From Prorocentrum cordatum (taxonomy: Eukaryota; Sar; Dinophyceae; Prorocentrales; Prorocentraceae): DNA of 64,000 bases. The position numbers and the translations under genes are program-made. Positions 13,269 through 23,000 of this stretch are shown one piece after another. Within the stretch, counting starts at the first letter, position 1, and every line of letters starts with the position of its first letter. The stretch spans positions 20,001 to 84,000 of the forward strand of contig CAUYUJ010000658.1 in NCBI GenBank assembly GCA_963575745.1, given 5' to 3'. The notes below the pieces were generated by a model that saw only the letters and a program-made list of their open reading frames with translations, was not told where the DNA came from and searched no databases.

Positions 13269-13273
13269 CTCTC

Positions 13274-13350
<77 letters not shown>

Positions 13351-13351
13351 C
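13197..13351 (+). repeat. (TC)n microsatellite between copies A and B
   Basis: About 155 bp of mostly TC dinucleotides with occasional CC or TTT interruptions. It follows the 3' end of copy A directly and abuts the 5' end of copy B directly. It may be the target, the tail, or both. Confidence 0.95.
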
Positions 13352-13514
13352 CCATCTAGTCTCGGCTCGAGAGTGCCCTGCACTCAGACCGCAGCCGCGA
13401 CGCGAAGCGCCCCGCCTCGGAGCCAGTCTCCCAGGCCTCGCGAGACCGGAGGGGTCCCAGCAGGACCCTACTGATTCGCGTCACCTCTTCCCTCCCACCA
13501 GAGCGCCCGCCGCA
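13352..13514 (+). other. 5' UTR of copy B
   Basis: About 163 bp between the (TC)n tract and the ORF1 ATG. The last part is pyrimidine-rich and ends in CCCACCAG at 13,494-13,501, 13 bases before the ATG. This looks like a splice acceptor. In dinoflagellates such a site could accept the trans-spliced leader, which is inferred here. Confidence 0.6.
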
Positions 13515-16082
13515 ATGGCCCCCGCCAAGCCGGAGCGCCGTCGCTCTTCCAAGCAGCCGCCGAGCTCACGTCCTGCAGCTGAAGGATCCCTCCTCCAACG
13601 CAAACAGGACTGCATTGCAGCCTTCAAGCAAGCGGGGTCTGACCGCCCCACAGCCGCATACAACGGGCTCGCCGAGCTGAACGCGGACGAGCTGCAGGCC
13701 ACGTACGACATGCACAAGACCAACACCAAGAAGCTCGGCAGTGCCTTGATTCGCATGTGTGCCGCCAACCAGATCAGCTACACGCTGGATCACCACCAGC
13801 GCAGCAAGCCTAAGCGCAATGGTGGTGACACATCCTATCCACCAGCTGCGTCCGCGCGTCTTCAGGCTGCGGACGCCAAATTTATTGCCTTGGACCCGGC
13901 CTTCTGGAAGGTCCCAGTCCTGGCCGAACCCACATCACTCGACGACGGCAAGACGTACAAGCCCAGCATCAGCCTCCACGACTACGAGAGTGGCGAGCGG
14001 CTGCTGCAGCACCATCTCGAGCAGGGTAAGCGTACCACGGGTCAGCTCGCGATCGCTGTTATGGGCCCCAAAAACGACAACTACGTCGGCACTGAGCTCG
14101 CCGTCCCCGCGCTGAAGCGCCACCCCAAGGCGCCCAATGTGGTTCACACGCACGTCCCCGTGACCGTGCACCAGCTGGGCACCAAGGAAGTCGCCTGCAC
14201 GGAAAAAGTAGCCGTCGCCACCATTGATCCTGCCGACCACGTATGCTGGATTCGGGTGACCATACATGAAACCGAAGCCATCGCCGCAGTCCCCTCCATG
14301 CATCAGGCCTTCGAGGATCAGTTTTCGGGAGGCGCCCCCGTGAACGGTGGTCCACGCGCCAAGGGTCCTTTCCGAGGGGATTCCGCTCCACAGGACAAGG
14401 CGCGCCAAAACCAAAAGCACAGGGAGTCTAAGAAAGACGCTCGCCGCCAGGAGCTCGACAGTCAGCTGCAGGACACCTTCAAGGCCCTTTTCCACGGCAA
14501 CTTTAAAGCCGTCACTATCCTCGAACCCTGCAAAAGTCTAGGCAGGTACGGATCTGGCGTCGGAAAAAGGTCCCTGGCTGCCACTTTCGGCGTCAGTCTT
14601 CAAGCAGTCGACAAGGTCTTGGCGGGTTCGGGGCAACTCGGCGCCACCTACGACCTCAGCAACGTAGGTGCGGACGAGCCCACGGCAGACAAGTACCAGA
14701 CCGTGTGGTTCCCCGAGGACCAGCCCATCACGATGGCAGAGGCGTTTCAGAAGTCGGTGGACTTCAAAGCCCTAGGAGTCGTCAGGCACGGCAAGTCAGG
14801 CTTATTGGGGATCCGTGTTGCACGTGGGTCAGACGCCGCCAAGGCCGCTGCCGTCAGCATCCGTGGCTGCGAAGCCACTCTCGCCAAGACGCGATACCGC
14901 ATCACGGGCATTGCGGCACGCCATGCCACGCTGACTCAGCTTGCCAAGACTCTCACGGGCCCGTCCGTCAAATGGGACTGTGAGGTCTACCACACCGCCT
15001 GGGACCCAGCCACTTCGGCGCAGTTTGCCTTAGTGCGCGCTCATCGTCCCCCACCCACATATACGGTACAGGTCGCAGGGTGCCCCATCCCGTGGAGCAT
15101 CACCGAGGCCCCGTTGGCTGAGGTCGTGCCGAAGAGGGACAACGTTAACATTGTCACCCCTACCACTATCACAGAGCCTGTGACGCCGCCCGCCCGTGGT
15201 GGCGGCTTCAGCCCCGCCACGGGCACACTCTTAACCAAAGCGGCCCAAAGCCCCTACCTCCACGACCTCATGACTGCCACGCCCAAAGGCAAGGGCGTCG
15301 CACCGCTCCCGATCCCCAAGGAGGAGCCTTTAGCCAAGCGCCACCGATCCTCCAGCGGGAAACGCGACGCCACGCCGCACGCAAGATCACACGGCGCTCC
15401 AGGCCGCAGCTCCTCTGCACCCCCGCACGGCACGGATGGAGCTGCCGAGCAGACGGCCGTCCAAGGACCAGGTGGGGACGGGCATGACCCGCAACCTGGC
15501 ACGGGGGCGGCCGAAGGTGGGGGCCACACGGAAGGGCACGCTGACGCAGCCGCCGAGGTACCAGGCGACGTCGAGATCCTCTCATCAGAGGATGAATTCA
15601 GCGTGGCATCGCGCGAACCGAACACCCTCGGCGAACGCTTCGCTACGGCCCCTAAACTGTCAGATGCCGCTACGACCCGCATCCAACACATGGAACAACA
15701 GCACGAGCTGCTTGCCAACACGGTGGACAACATGCAGGTCCAGCTTGCGGGCGTTCTCTCATCCCAGGCCACACTCACGGAGCACGTTACAGGCTTGGAA
15801 CGAGGGCTTGCCACCGTCGTCACTCAGCAACAGACGGCAACTACCGAAGCTGCTGCACTGCGCGGCGACATCCAGGCCCTCCTCGGGCACCTCACGGGGG
15901 GTACCATCCACCTGCCCCAGGTGGCCACCCTCGATACCAAAAAGGAGGAAGCTGCACCAGTTGCCGACCCCGTGGCTGTCTGCGGGTGGATCGACCAGCC
16001 AGGCCAGGTCACCCCAGGGACGGGGCCCCCAGGGGCTGACAAAGGCAAAGACAAAGGGCGGGCCACACAGGAACCCTATTGA
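13515..16082 (+). CDS. Copy B ORF1: 855-aa coiled-coil protein
   Basis: The ATG at 13,515 begins MAPAKPERRRSSK, and the frame ends at TGA 16,080-16,082. The N-terminal ~300 residues are mixed and hydrophilic with a very basic start. A Lys/Arg/Gln-rich stretch follows around residues 295-320. The middle is globular-looking, and one GGFSP motif lies near residue 563. The C-terminal part is low-complexity and acidic, followed by a heptad-like helix from about residue 720 to 795 (RIQHMEQQHELLANTVDNMQ onward). Position and coiled coil suggest an ORF1p-like RNA-binding or assembly protein of a LINE. I saw no CCHC knuckle or clear RRM. The assignment rests on gene order and architecture, not on recognised homology. 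Confidence 0.75.
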   Translation: MAPAKPERRRSSKQPPSSRPAAEGSLLQRKQDCIAAFKQAGSDRPTAAYNGLAELNADELQATYDMHKTNTKKLGSALIRMCAANQISYTLDHHQRSKPKRNGGDTSYPPAASARLQAADAKFIALDPAFWKVPVLAEPTSLDDGKTYKPSISLHDYESGERLLQHHLEQGKRTTGQLAIAVMGPKNDNYVGTELAVPALKRHPKAPNVVHTHVPVTVHQLGTKEVACTEKVAVATIDPADHVCWIRVTIHETEAIAAVPSMHQAFEDQFSGGAPVNGGPRAKGPFRGDSAPQDKARQNQKHRESKKDARRQELDSQLQDTFKALFHGNFKAVTILEPCKSLGRYGSGVGKRSLAATFGVSLQAVDKVLAGSGQLGATYDLSNVGADEPTADKYQTVWFPEDQPITMAEAFQKSVDFKALGVVRHGKSGLLGIRVARGSDAAKAAAVSIRGCEATLAKTRYRITGIAARHATLTQLAKTLTGPSVKWDCEVYHTAWDPATSAQFALVRAHRPPPTYTVQVAGCPIPWSITEAPLAEVVPKRDNVNIVTPTTITEPVTPPARGGGFSPATGTLLTKAAQSPYLHDLMTATPKGKGVAPLPIPKEEPLAKRHRSSSGKRDATPHARSHGAPGRSSSAPPHGTDGAAEQTAVQGPGGDGHDPQPGTGAAEGGGHTEGHADAAAEVPGDVEILSSEDEFSVASREPNTLGERFATAPKLSDAATTRIQHMEQQHELLANTVDNMQVQLAGVLSSQATLTEHVTGLERGLATVVTQQQTATTEAAALRGDIQALLGHLTGGTIHLPQVATLDTKKEEAAPVADPVAVCGWIDQPGQVTPGTGPPGADKGKDKGRATQEPY

Positions 16083-16343
16083 AGGTGCCTCAGAGGGCCC
16101 GCCTCAGCCCTCCGAGGAAGCGCCTTCAGAGGCATCCTTTCTCACTTCTCGTCGTACATCCTCCTTGCTATATCATGTCATCTTTGGCAGCAGCACGAGC
16201 AAGCTACCTGGTGTAGGGACACCTGTCATCTTGCTGTGGGTGTGTTTGTTGCAATGTACATGAGCATGCAGGGGTACCTAAAGATGCGTGCCGACATGCA
16301 GCTTTTGGCTCATCGCTCGCGCCGCCTGCCAGGCCTCGCCATC
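16083..16343 (+). other. ORF1-ORF2 spacer of copy B
   Basis: This 261-bp spacer has a pyrimidine-rich stretch ending in CTTTGGCAG near 16,189, which could serve as a splice acceptor. In-frame ATGs at 16,254 and 16,260 lie upstream of the chosen ORF2 start. I preferred 16,344 because its product begins with a signal-peptide-like sequence and the same start is used in copy A. Confidence 0.5.
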
Positions 16344-19300
16344 ATGTGGCGCTTTGCTTTCAGCCTGGCCCTCCCCTCGCTCGCTGGAGCACACCCGTCT
16401 TCAGGCGGTGCGCCCCAGCATGGAGGTGGGTTTCTTCTGCAGCACGTCGAACGTGCGTCCCTTTTCTACCTCTACGATGACAGCATCTACAAGTACGATC
16501 ACTGCACCATCTTGGACCCGATCGTCAACGGCACCGCTGCCGCGAGTCCGTGCAGTATTGGCCAGGCACACAGTGGCGGCTTCAGCCCCGCTGCTGCGCC
16601 CCGCTATTGCCCTACGGGTCCCACCACTCCCATGCGAGATAGGGGCGAACCCGAGGAAGACCCTGCTTTCTGGCACCTGATGATGATCCGCGCCCGGCTC
16701 ATACCGCGTGCTGCGGCGTGGGCACCAGGTGAGGATAACCAGGACATGTTCTGGGCATGGCTCGAGGACTGCGTCCCGTACATCCTGGCGACGCTCCATC
16801 TGCCACAGTACGATCACCTCTTCCTTGAGGCGTCCGAGGACACCACCGACGCCCTGCGTCATCGCACCGCGGTCGACATGTGCGAGGACATCTGGCACAG
16901 AGCGGGCCCCGACAGGCAGCGCATCAACCGCAACCTCACTCGGATCCAGAGCAGCCGCGAGTACGCCACCCGCTATTTCGGCCTCCTTCTGGAGTACCAG
17001 GGCGCTCGTGCCACGCTCGTTGGCCCTGAGGCTTTCATGGCACCTTTGCCGCCATACCTCTCACGGGCCCATGCTCTGCTGCCAAGAGGTCTCCCTCCAC
17101 CCGACCATGACGCCATGGCGTACCTCGCTGATGTTATCCTGCACCAACCGCCAGACATGCTGCCGCTCGTCGAGGCGGAGCTCGCTGCGGCGCCGACGGA
17201 CGGCACCGATCAGGCCGCAGAAGATCCCGTATCATGGCTGCTCCAGCACATCGCGGCCAGCGATATCGGCAATACATCCATGGACTCGTTCCACGCGTCG
17301 GAGGATAGCCAGGACGACATCGATATCCAGGATCGAGACGGCACGATACCATCAGGCGACTCGGCTCAGCGTGACCGCGACAGTGAGCCTCACTCTGGGC
17401 TCGCCCCGTGGCAACGCAGTGCGCCCCACACCTCAGATCAGGCCGACCCTTCTGCGCGGCCTAACGACGCTGAAGGCGTCACTGCCGCTGATGTGACTAG
17501 CCATTCCACTGCTTCGCCAGCTCATGCCAGGCCGTGCAGTGGCGGCTTCAGCCCCGCTGCACCACTGGCTAGACCTGGACATCCCCAGACCGCAGGAGGT
17601 GACAACGTGACTGACTCCAACCCCAGTGCCATCGACCACTGGCAGGCCGACATCGACAACGACCCCATCGATGATGAACACCCAGATGCCAGCGGTCCCC
17701 ACGAGCCCCAGCACAGCTCAGCGGCATCACGACATTGTGGCTGCCTCATCTGCCTCCTGGTGGCCACGTACGCCATCGCGATAGCAATGCCGTACAAGGA
17801 CCAGATCGATGGATACTTGCCGACCCCGAGCCGAGACCCCAGCTACCGACAACGACGACGACGCCAAGCGACCGCACCAGGCCCATCGGTGTCCACTATA
17901 TTCCGACGCAAAACGACATACTATGTCACGTCCACATTGAGGGCCACTCTCAAATGGACCAGCGACAAACTCAGAGATGGTGTCTCGGGCGGAGCCACTG
18001 CAGTCGGGAGCGGCTTCGGGGGCGTCCTTAAATGGGCCAGCGGCAAGCTAGGGGCCATAGCCACGGGTGGAGTTGTGTGTGGTCTTCTACTCGTCGGTGC
18101 CAAACTCCTTGCCCAGGGAGCTGTCGGACACGTAGGCGCCCGCATATGTGCGCGGGCCCTGGACTCATCCACTGCCCACTGGTGCCTCCGCTGTTGCCAA
18201 CCGAGCAGGAAGCCGAAGGACGAGGCCACACACAAAATGCCGTGCACGCTCGCCGACGAACACGACGACCAGCAGGTGCACGCACTCCGACATCCGCTGC
18301 TACAGGAACACTACGCCGCAGCTGTTGCCGCCGCAGTCGCCGACGTCACCACCGCCACCACCGCCGCCATCGCTGAAGTCACAGCCGCCGTATCGCGAGC
18401 CTCGTCTGTCACACCAAGATCGACCAGCCCGACGCCACGAGACGGCTCCAAGAACGGCACGACATTCGGTAACCTACCGACCAACGAGGATGCCACAGCA
18501 CACGGTAGCGACACCGAGCCAAGGGAAACGAGAGAACGCACCCATGGCAGCCCGTGGTCCATCTTCCGACATGCTGACGCTCGTGGTTCCTCCCCCGACG
18601 CGGACACCCAACCACCACGACGGCGAGCACGCTATGCATCACCTGACAGGCCCCAGGCGCCTTCAGGCCCTGGTACGCCTTACACTGCCCTCAAGCCACC
18701 GACACGCAACTCACGCAACACCATCCAGCGTGACCCAGCGGTCCCCGAGCCGCCGAAGAGCATACTTAACGCCCTGTACCAAAACGGCTTCGCGCTAGGG
18801 AACAGTGGCGTGTCCACTGAGGACATCAAAGACGCTCTACGACTCCACGACCACCCTCGATTCACTCACGACCCAACACTCCAAGTGCTGGGGCCGTGGA
18901 CGGACATCATGCAGAGGCCACCGAACCGCCTCACTTGGGTGCTGGAAGACTCGGGCGGCAACTCGGGCGAGACAATTTTCCCATACCTCACGTGGGACCT
19001 CCGTCAACCCACCACCGACGCGCCCACTGTTTTCTGGCATGGGACCCGCGGCGACCTTGCGGCCCGTCTTGCTGCCTGTGGAGGGCACCTCTTGCCAGGC
19101 CCCCGCCGTGAAACGAAGGGTCGAACTGGCACCAACGTTGGCCGCACGTACGTGAGCGTGCACCCTTCGCTGGCCGCGTGGTACGCGATACCGCCCCACC
19201 CGCCCTACAGTCTCGAAGACGACACCCTCGCGTGGGGACCCATCGCACTCTGGATGTGCGAAGCCACCCAACCACCGCGCGGGGAAAACAGGCACAACTA

Positions 19301-19832
19301 CGTGAAAGGGGAGGCTCACGGAGCGCGCCTCATTTACCCTCGGGTCCTGAGCCTCCTCATCCGCATGGACTGGTGTGCCCCCACAGAAGCTGCTTCCAGG
19401 TGCCGTGCCCTTCCACACGCCTATGGCATGGGTGACTGCGCGCACGCCCTCCACATTGCTGGCTACGATCATCCAGATCTTCGTGAGGCGGCTGAAGCTC
19501 ACGACCAGGAAGCTAGCACTAGGCGCAGATCAACCATCGCGGCAGCATGGCCACCACCGCAGGCGCTATACTCGCCAGAAGCGGCGCGAGCATGGGCCAA
19601 ACAGCACTACGACACGGAAGCAGCCACCAGGGACGACCCTAATCAGCCTCGACCACGCGTCTCGCTCCACATACTCCAGCTGGACCCGAAACCACTCATC
19701 GACCTGGTGTACACGGGCTTGCAAGCTGTCCCCGTGCGGGGGCACCTGACGCACACGGGTCGCGCCCCAGCGGCTCCAGCCCTGGGGCCGCGTCGGACCC
19801 ACCACGCACGCACAAGTCAGGCACAGCCTTAG
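16344..19832 (+). CDS. Copy B ORF2: signal peptide, two hydrophobic segments, ART-like segment
   Basis: An 1162-aa frame ending at TAG 19,830-19,832. Residues 1-17 (MWRFAFSLALPSLAGAH) look like a cleavable signal peptide. A long region rich in Asp, Ser and Pro follows. Residues ~465-484 (CGCLICLLVATYAIAIAMPY) form a strong hydrophobic segment. Residues 502-507 are RQRRRR, a dibasic-protease-like site. Residues ~570-592 form a second Gly-rich hydrophobic segment (GGVVCGLLLVGAKLL). The C-terminal third has FWHGT (His 899) and GRTYVS (Tyr 936), resembling the His and Tyr motifs of ADP-ribosyltransferase/PARP folds; a third catalytic residue is not clear. SGGFSP occurs near residues 79 and 401. 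Much of the difference from copy A is at third codon positions. Its role in the element is unknown, and membrane or secretory targeting is inferred. Confidence 0.75.
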   Translation: MWRFAFSLALPSLAGAHPSSGGAPQHGGGFLLQHVERASLFYLYDDSIYKYDHCTILDPIVNGTAAASPCSIGQAHSGGFSPAAAPRYCPTGPTTPMRDRGEPEEDPAFWHLMMIRARLIPRAAAWAPGEDNQDMFWAWLEDCVPYILATLHLPQYDHLFLEASEDTTDALRHRTAVDMCEDIWHRAGPDRQRINRNLTRIQSSREYATRYFGLLLEYQGARATLVGPEAFMAPLPPYLSRAHALLPRGLPPPDHDAMAYLADVILHQPPDMLPLVEAELAAAPTDGTDQAAEDPVSWLLQHIAASDIGNTSMDSFHASEDSQDDIDIQDRDGTIPSGDSAQRDRDSEPHSGLAPWQRSAPHTSDQADPSARPNDAEGVTAADVTSHSTASPAHARPCSGGFSPAAPLARPGHPQTAGGDNVTDSNPSAIDHWQADIDNDPIDDEHPDASGPHEPQHSSAASRHCGCLICLLVATYAIAIAMPYKDQIDGYLPTPSRDPSYRQRRRRQATAPGPSVSTIFRRKTTYYVTSTLRATLKWTSDKLRDGVSGGATAVGSGFGGVLKWASGKLGAIATGGVVCGLLLVGAKLLAQGAVGHVGARICARALDSSTAHWCLRCCQPSRKPKDEATHKMPCTLADEHDDQQVHALRHPLLQEHYAAAVAAAVADVTTATTAAIAEVTAAVSRASSVTPRSTSPTPRDGSKNGTTFGNLPTNEDATAHGSDTEPRETRERTHGSPWSIFRHADARGSSPDADTQPPRRRARYASPDRPQAPSGPGTPYTALKPPTRNSRNTIQRDPAVPEPPKSILNALYQNGFALGNSGVSTEDIKDALRLHDHPRFTHDPTLQVLGPWTDIMQRPPNRLTWVLEDSGGNSGETIFPYLTWDLRQPTTDAPTVFWHGTRGDLAARLAACGGHLLPGPRRETKGRTGTNVGRTYVSVHPSLAAWYAIPPHPPYSLEDDTLAWGPIALWMCEATQPPRGENRHNYVKGEAHGARLIYPRVLSLLIRMDWCAPTEAASRCRALPHAYGMGDCAHALHIAGYDHPDLREAAEAHDQEASTRRRSTIAAAWPPPQALYSPEAARAWAKQHYDTEAATRDDPNQPRPRVSLHILQLDPKPLIDLVYTGLQAVPVRGHLTHTGRAPAAPALGPRRTHHARTSQAQP

Positions 19833-20020
19833 CCCACAGTCCAGACCCCTCATCGACGTCATCTGGAGTCGACGAACGCCGTACGCCATCCCTCATCAGC
19901 GCGGCCGCCGCCCTCGCCCGAGGCCGCGCCCGTGCGCGACGATCTGCCTCTCGCTCGTCACGACAGAGCGACGGGAACTCCACCTCCGACAACAGCGGCA
20001 TCGAGACGTGGGAGCACATT

Positions 20021-23000
20021 GTGACGGAGGAGGAGCCGACTGCCTACCACGTCCTCGCCTACCACGTGCGTGATGTGCGGTCCCGTGTCAACGCCCCTGG
20101 CATCGAGGTCTGGCTCGACCCTGGTGATCACCACGATGGCGCCTACTTACCGTGGGGGACGACAGTCATGGGCTACCGCGTCATTGACCCTACGGTGGAC
20201 GGGCGTGACGGCTGGGTCATCCTCCATCATGATCACGGCGACACCACTACTAAGCTCTGGGCACCGACCCAAGTCCACGTTAAGGGGGACGACTCCTGGC
20301 GCACCGTCATGGTACCAGCGGATATGGGGCCCCAGTGGATCAGGTGCCATGCCGAGGACGCACGCCTCCCCGCCGAGGTAGTCCGCACTACAGGCCAATC
20401 CTGGTTTGCTGACGTCTGGCCCTTGTGGGATCGCCCGAGACCCCACCCAGACGACCCAGGCACAAACGAGCATGCGCTACCGCCTTTACCAGGACGCTGG
20501 TCTTGCCTACAGTGTCGATTCCAATGCTGCCAATATTGCGCGGCTCGCCGCAACACACAGCTTGGCACCTCGGGCCAACCAACGTGCCCAGACTGCGGCC
20601 GCAGCGGACTGCGTACACTTATGGACTGGTCCACGGACTACTCGTGCAACAGTTGGACGTGTGCATACAGCACCAATAAGAGGGACTCCGACACATGCTG
20701 CCTGTCCAGCAGGTGTCCCCACCCCCCCAGGCCACACAACCAGCTCGACGTCCGTGCCACAGGGATGCCGCCGCACATCCTTGCCCGCCAATTCGGCAAC
20801 GCGCCAGCCCTCCACGACCTCAAGGAACCCCCCCGAGCGCCTTCAGGCCCCGGGGGAGAACCTCCACAACCAGGGCAAGTTGGCTACCAGGGCCAATGGT
20901 ACCTCCCACCACAGCCGCGGCGCGTCCCCAGGCAGGGATTGCCTGACGGCACAACGCGGCCACCTGGATTCACAGGAACGGGGATGCCCGAAGAACCTTC
21001 CCCCGACCAACCGCTTTGGAGGGAAGGCTATGTGCTCTTCAGCCCCCATCAGGCCCTCAAGGAGGAACTCACCTTCAACAAGACGGTCCGCCGACCCTTC
21101 TCCCTAGCCATTACCAACATGTACAGGGATCGTGTCACGGTCAGGACCGTCTGCGAGTTGATCGCCGAGCGCACCCACATGACCCGCACCCGCTGGCGAG
21201 ATGTGGTACTGTACTGGGACGCCGAGGGTGGTCCTGGGCCTCAAGCTCTCGACTACGATATGCGACTCTGTGACGCCATGGTGAGCCGTGCCACGACCGA
21301 AGCTGAGCTAAACCACGACCGCAGCAACCGTGGTAGTTTCTGCCTCTATGGACCAGCGCACCAGCGGGCCATCAACATTACGGCGATCTCAGAGCCGCAG
21401 AACATCGACTACACGGAGCATGTGCGACGATACTCACCCGTAGGGGGGACCTACCCTGACCACGCCTTCGAGCACGTCTATCGGGGCTGGCAGCGGCCCG
21501 ACGTGCCCACCATCCTCCCCGACACCCGTCCCCTCTCGAGAGCCGACTGGCAGCGTCACCAACAGCACCAGCAGCGCATTCAGCAGCGGGACCAACGCGA
21601 CGCAGGACAGCAGGGCACACCACGCTACCGCTCCCCTGCGCGAGTCCCGACAGGCGGTAACACGGCCTACGACGGGGTTGCCGCCTACCACCGTGGTCCC
21701 ATAGGTGCCATGCCTGCGGCTGCTGGAGCAGCCGCCTCCAGCTACGGCCAAGCCCCCAACGCCAGGGTTCACCCAGCGGCCATCGGCTACTCGCGTGCAC
21801 CCCTACATGCCCTAAGGGCCACCTCGCCAGTGCCAGGGTCCACGCGCGCCTGGGGCCTTTACTCAGGCCGACATGAGGGCCCCTCCAGCAACCAGCCTGC
21901 AGTGATAACCCCTGCGGCTTCAGCCCAGGGGGCTGCAACAAACCGTGGCAGGGCTGGGCGCCCCGAAGGATGGCGCGATGCGAACGTGCGCGCTTGGCAA
22001 CCGCGCCAGCACACGCCCCCGCCAAACGTAGCTGCAGCACTGCGCCCTGCCCAGGCCAAACCTGCCCCACCTGTGCGGGAGAGGCAGCCGCTCACCCCGC
22101 TCGTCCTCACGCGCATCCAGGCGCATCGCAGCGCCTCCCCGAGGCACAGCGAGGGAAGCGCCCACCACGTCAGCCCCCGCCCAGACGCGGCCGACCCCGA
22201 CCAGGCCACAGCCACGGCGGAAGGCGGCACAAGCGCCTCTCGCCAGCCCAGCCCATCACCCTGCGCGGCGCCGATCCGATCCCCGAGCAGGGCGGATTCT
22301 GAGCGCGCTAATGCCCAGGCGACTTCGCCACGCGACCGTCACACGGGCGGGCGCGTCCCGCGCAGCAGGACCTGCAGCCGCCACAGTTCACGCAAGGCCC
22401 CAGGGAGCTCCACGAGCTCGCCGCCTCGCGAGACTCAGGCCGATGGCCGACCCCCCGAAGTGGTGCCACGCTTCGGAGCCAGCGTCATCGACCCTAGCCA
22501 GGTCGACCTCGAGCCGACGCCGTCCACGGACCACGAGCCGCAGCTGCCCACCCGCGTGATCGTCCCCATCGACGAGGCGCCAACCTTCGACCCGTTCAAG
22601 AACAAGTACCGTGTCAAGAACCTTGTGGCGGGTTTTGGCGGGGGCTCACCGCTCTCACCTCAGAGTCGGGGCGGTGCCCCCGCCACCTCGGCTGCTGCCG
22701 CGGCAGCTGCGGCCCCGCGGGGAATCAGCCCTGTCCGCAACGTGGGCCTCACGGCAGCGGGCATGGACGAGGCCCAGCGTCAGGCCTCCGATCGTGCTGC
22801 TGGAGCCGTTCCACCAGATGCTGCTCATCAAGACACTGACGGGGCGGGCGTGTCACCGCAGAAGGGACCAGCGGTGGCGCGTGCGCAGTACATGCGCGTG
22901 CGTTGTGCCGCCGCCGCGCCTGGCCGCCGCCGCTGTCTCGCTTTTGTCTTTGTGTTCGGCAGGATGGATCGAGGAGTCGCCTCCCTCTCCCACTGCTGCC

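Larger units (their letters stand above)
1..13351 (+). mobile_element. Giant non-LTR retrotransposon, copy A (5' end outside window)
   Basis: This is the 3' ~13 kb of a copy of the same element that lies complete at 13,352-29,461. The window opens in the spacer between ORF1 and ORF2, so ORF1 is missing only because of the window edge. The order is ORF2 (56-4099), a broken ORF3 (about 3742-12831), a 3' UTR, a terminal hairpin and a (TC)n tract. It aligns with copy B throughout, with scattered substitutions and small indels. ORF3 is broken by about seven frameshifts and the endonuclease has lost an aspartate, so this copy looks inactive. Several breaks lie in C, G or A runs, so some could be sequencing errors. 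The ORF3 break near 11,742 is also present in copy C. Confidence 0.9.

Noticed and set aside
16344-19832. ORF2 as a viral envelope glycoprotein
   Set aside because: A signal-like start, hydrophobic segments and a basic run are suggestive, but there is no recognisable fusion protein family or heptad pair, and the ART-like segment argues for another role.
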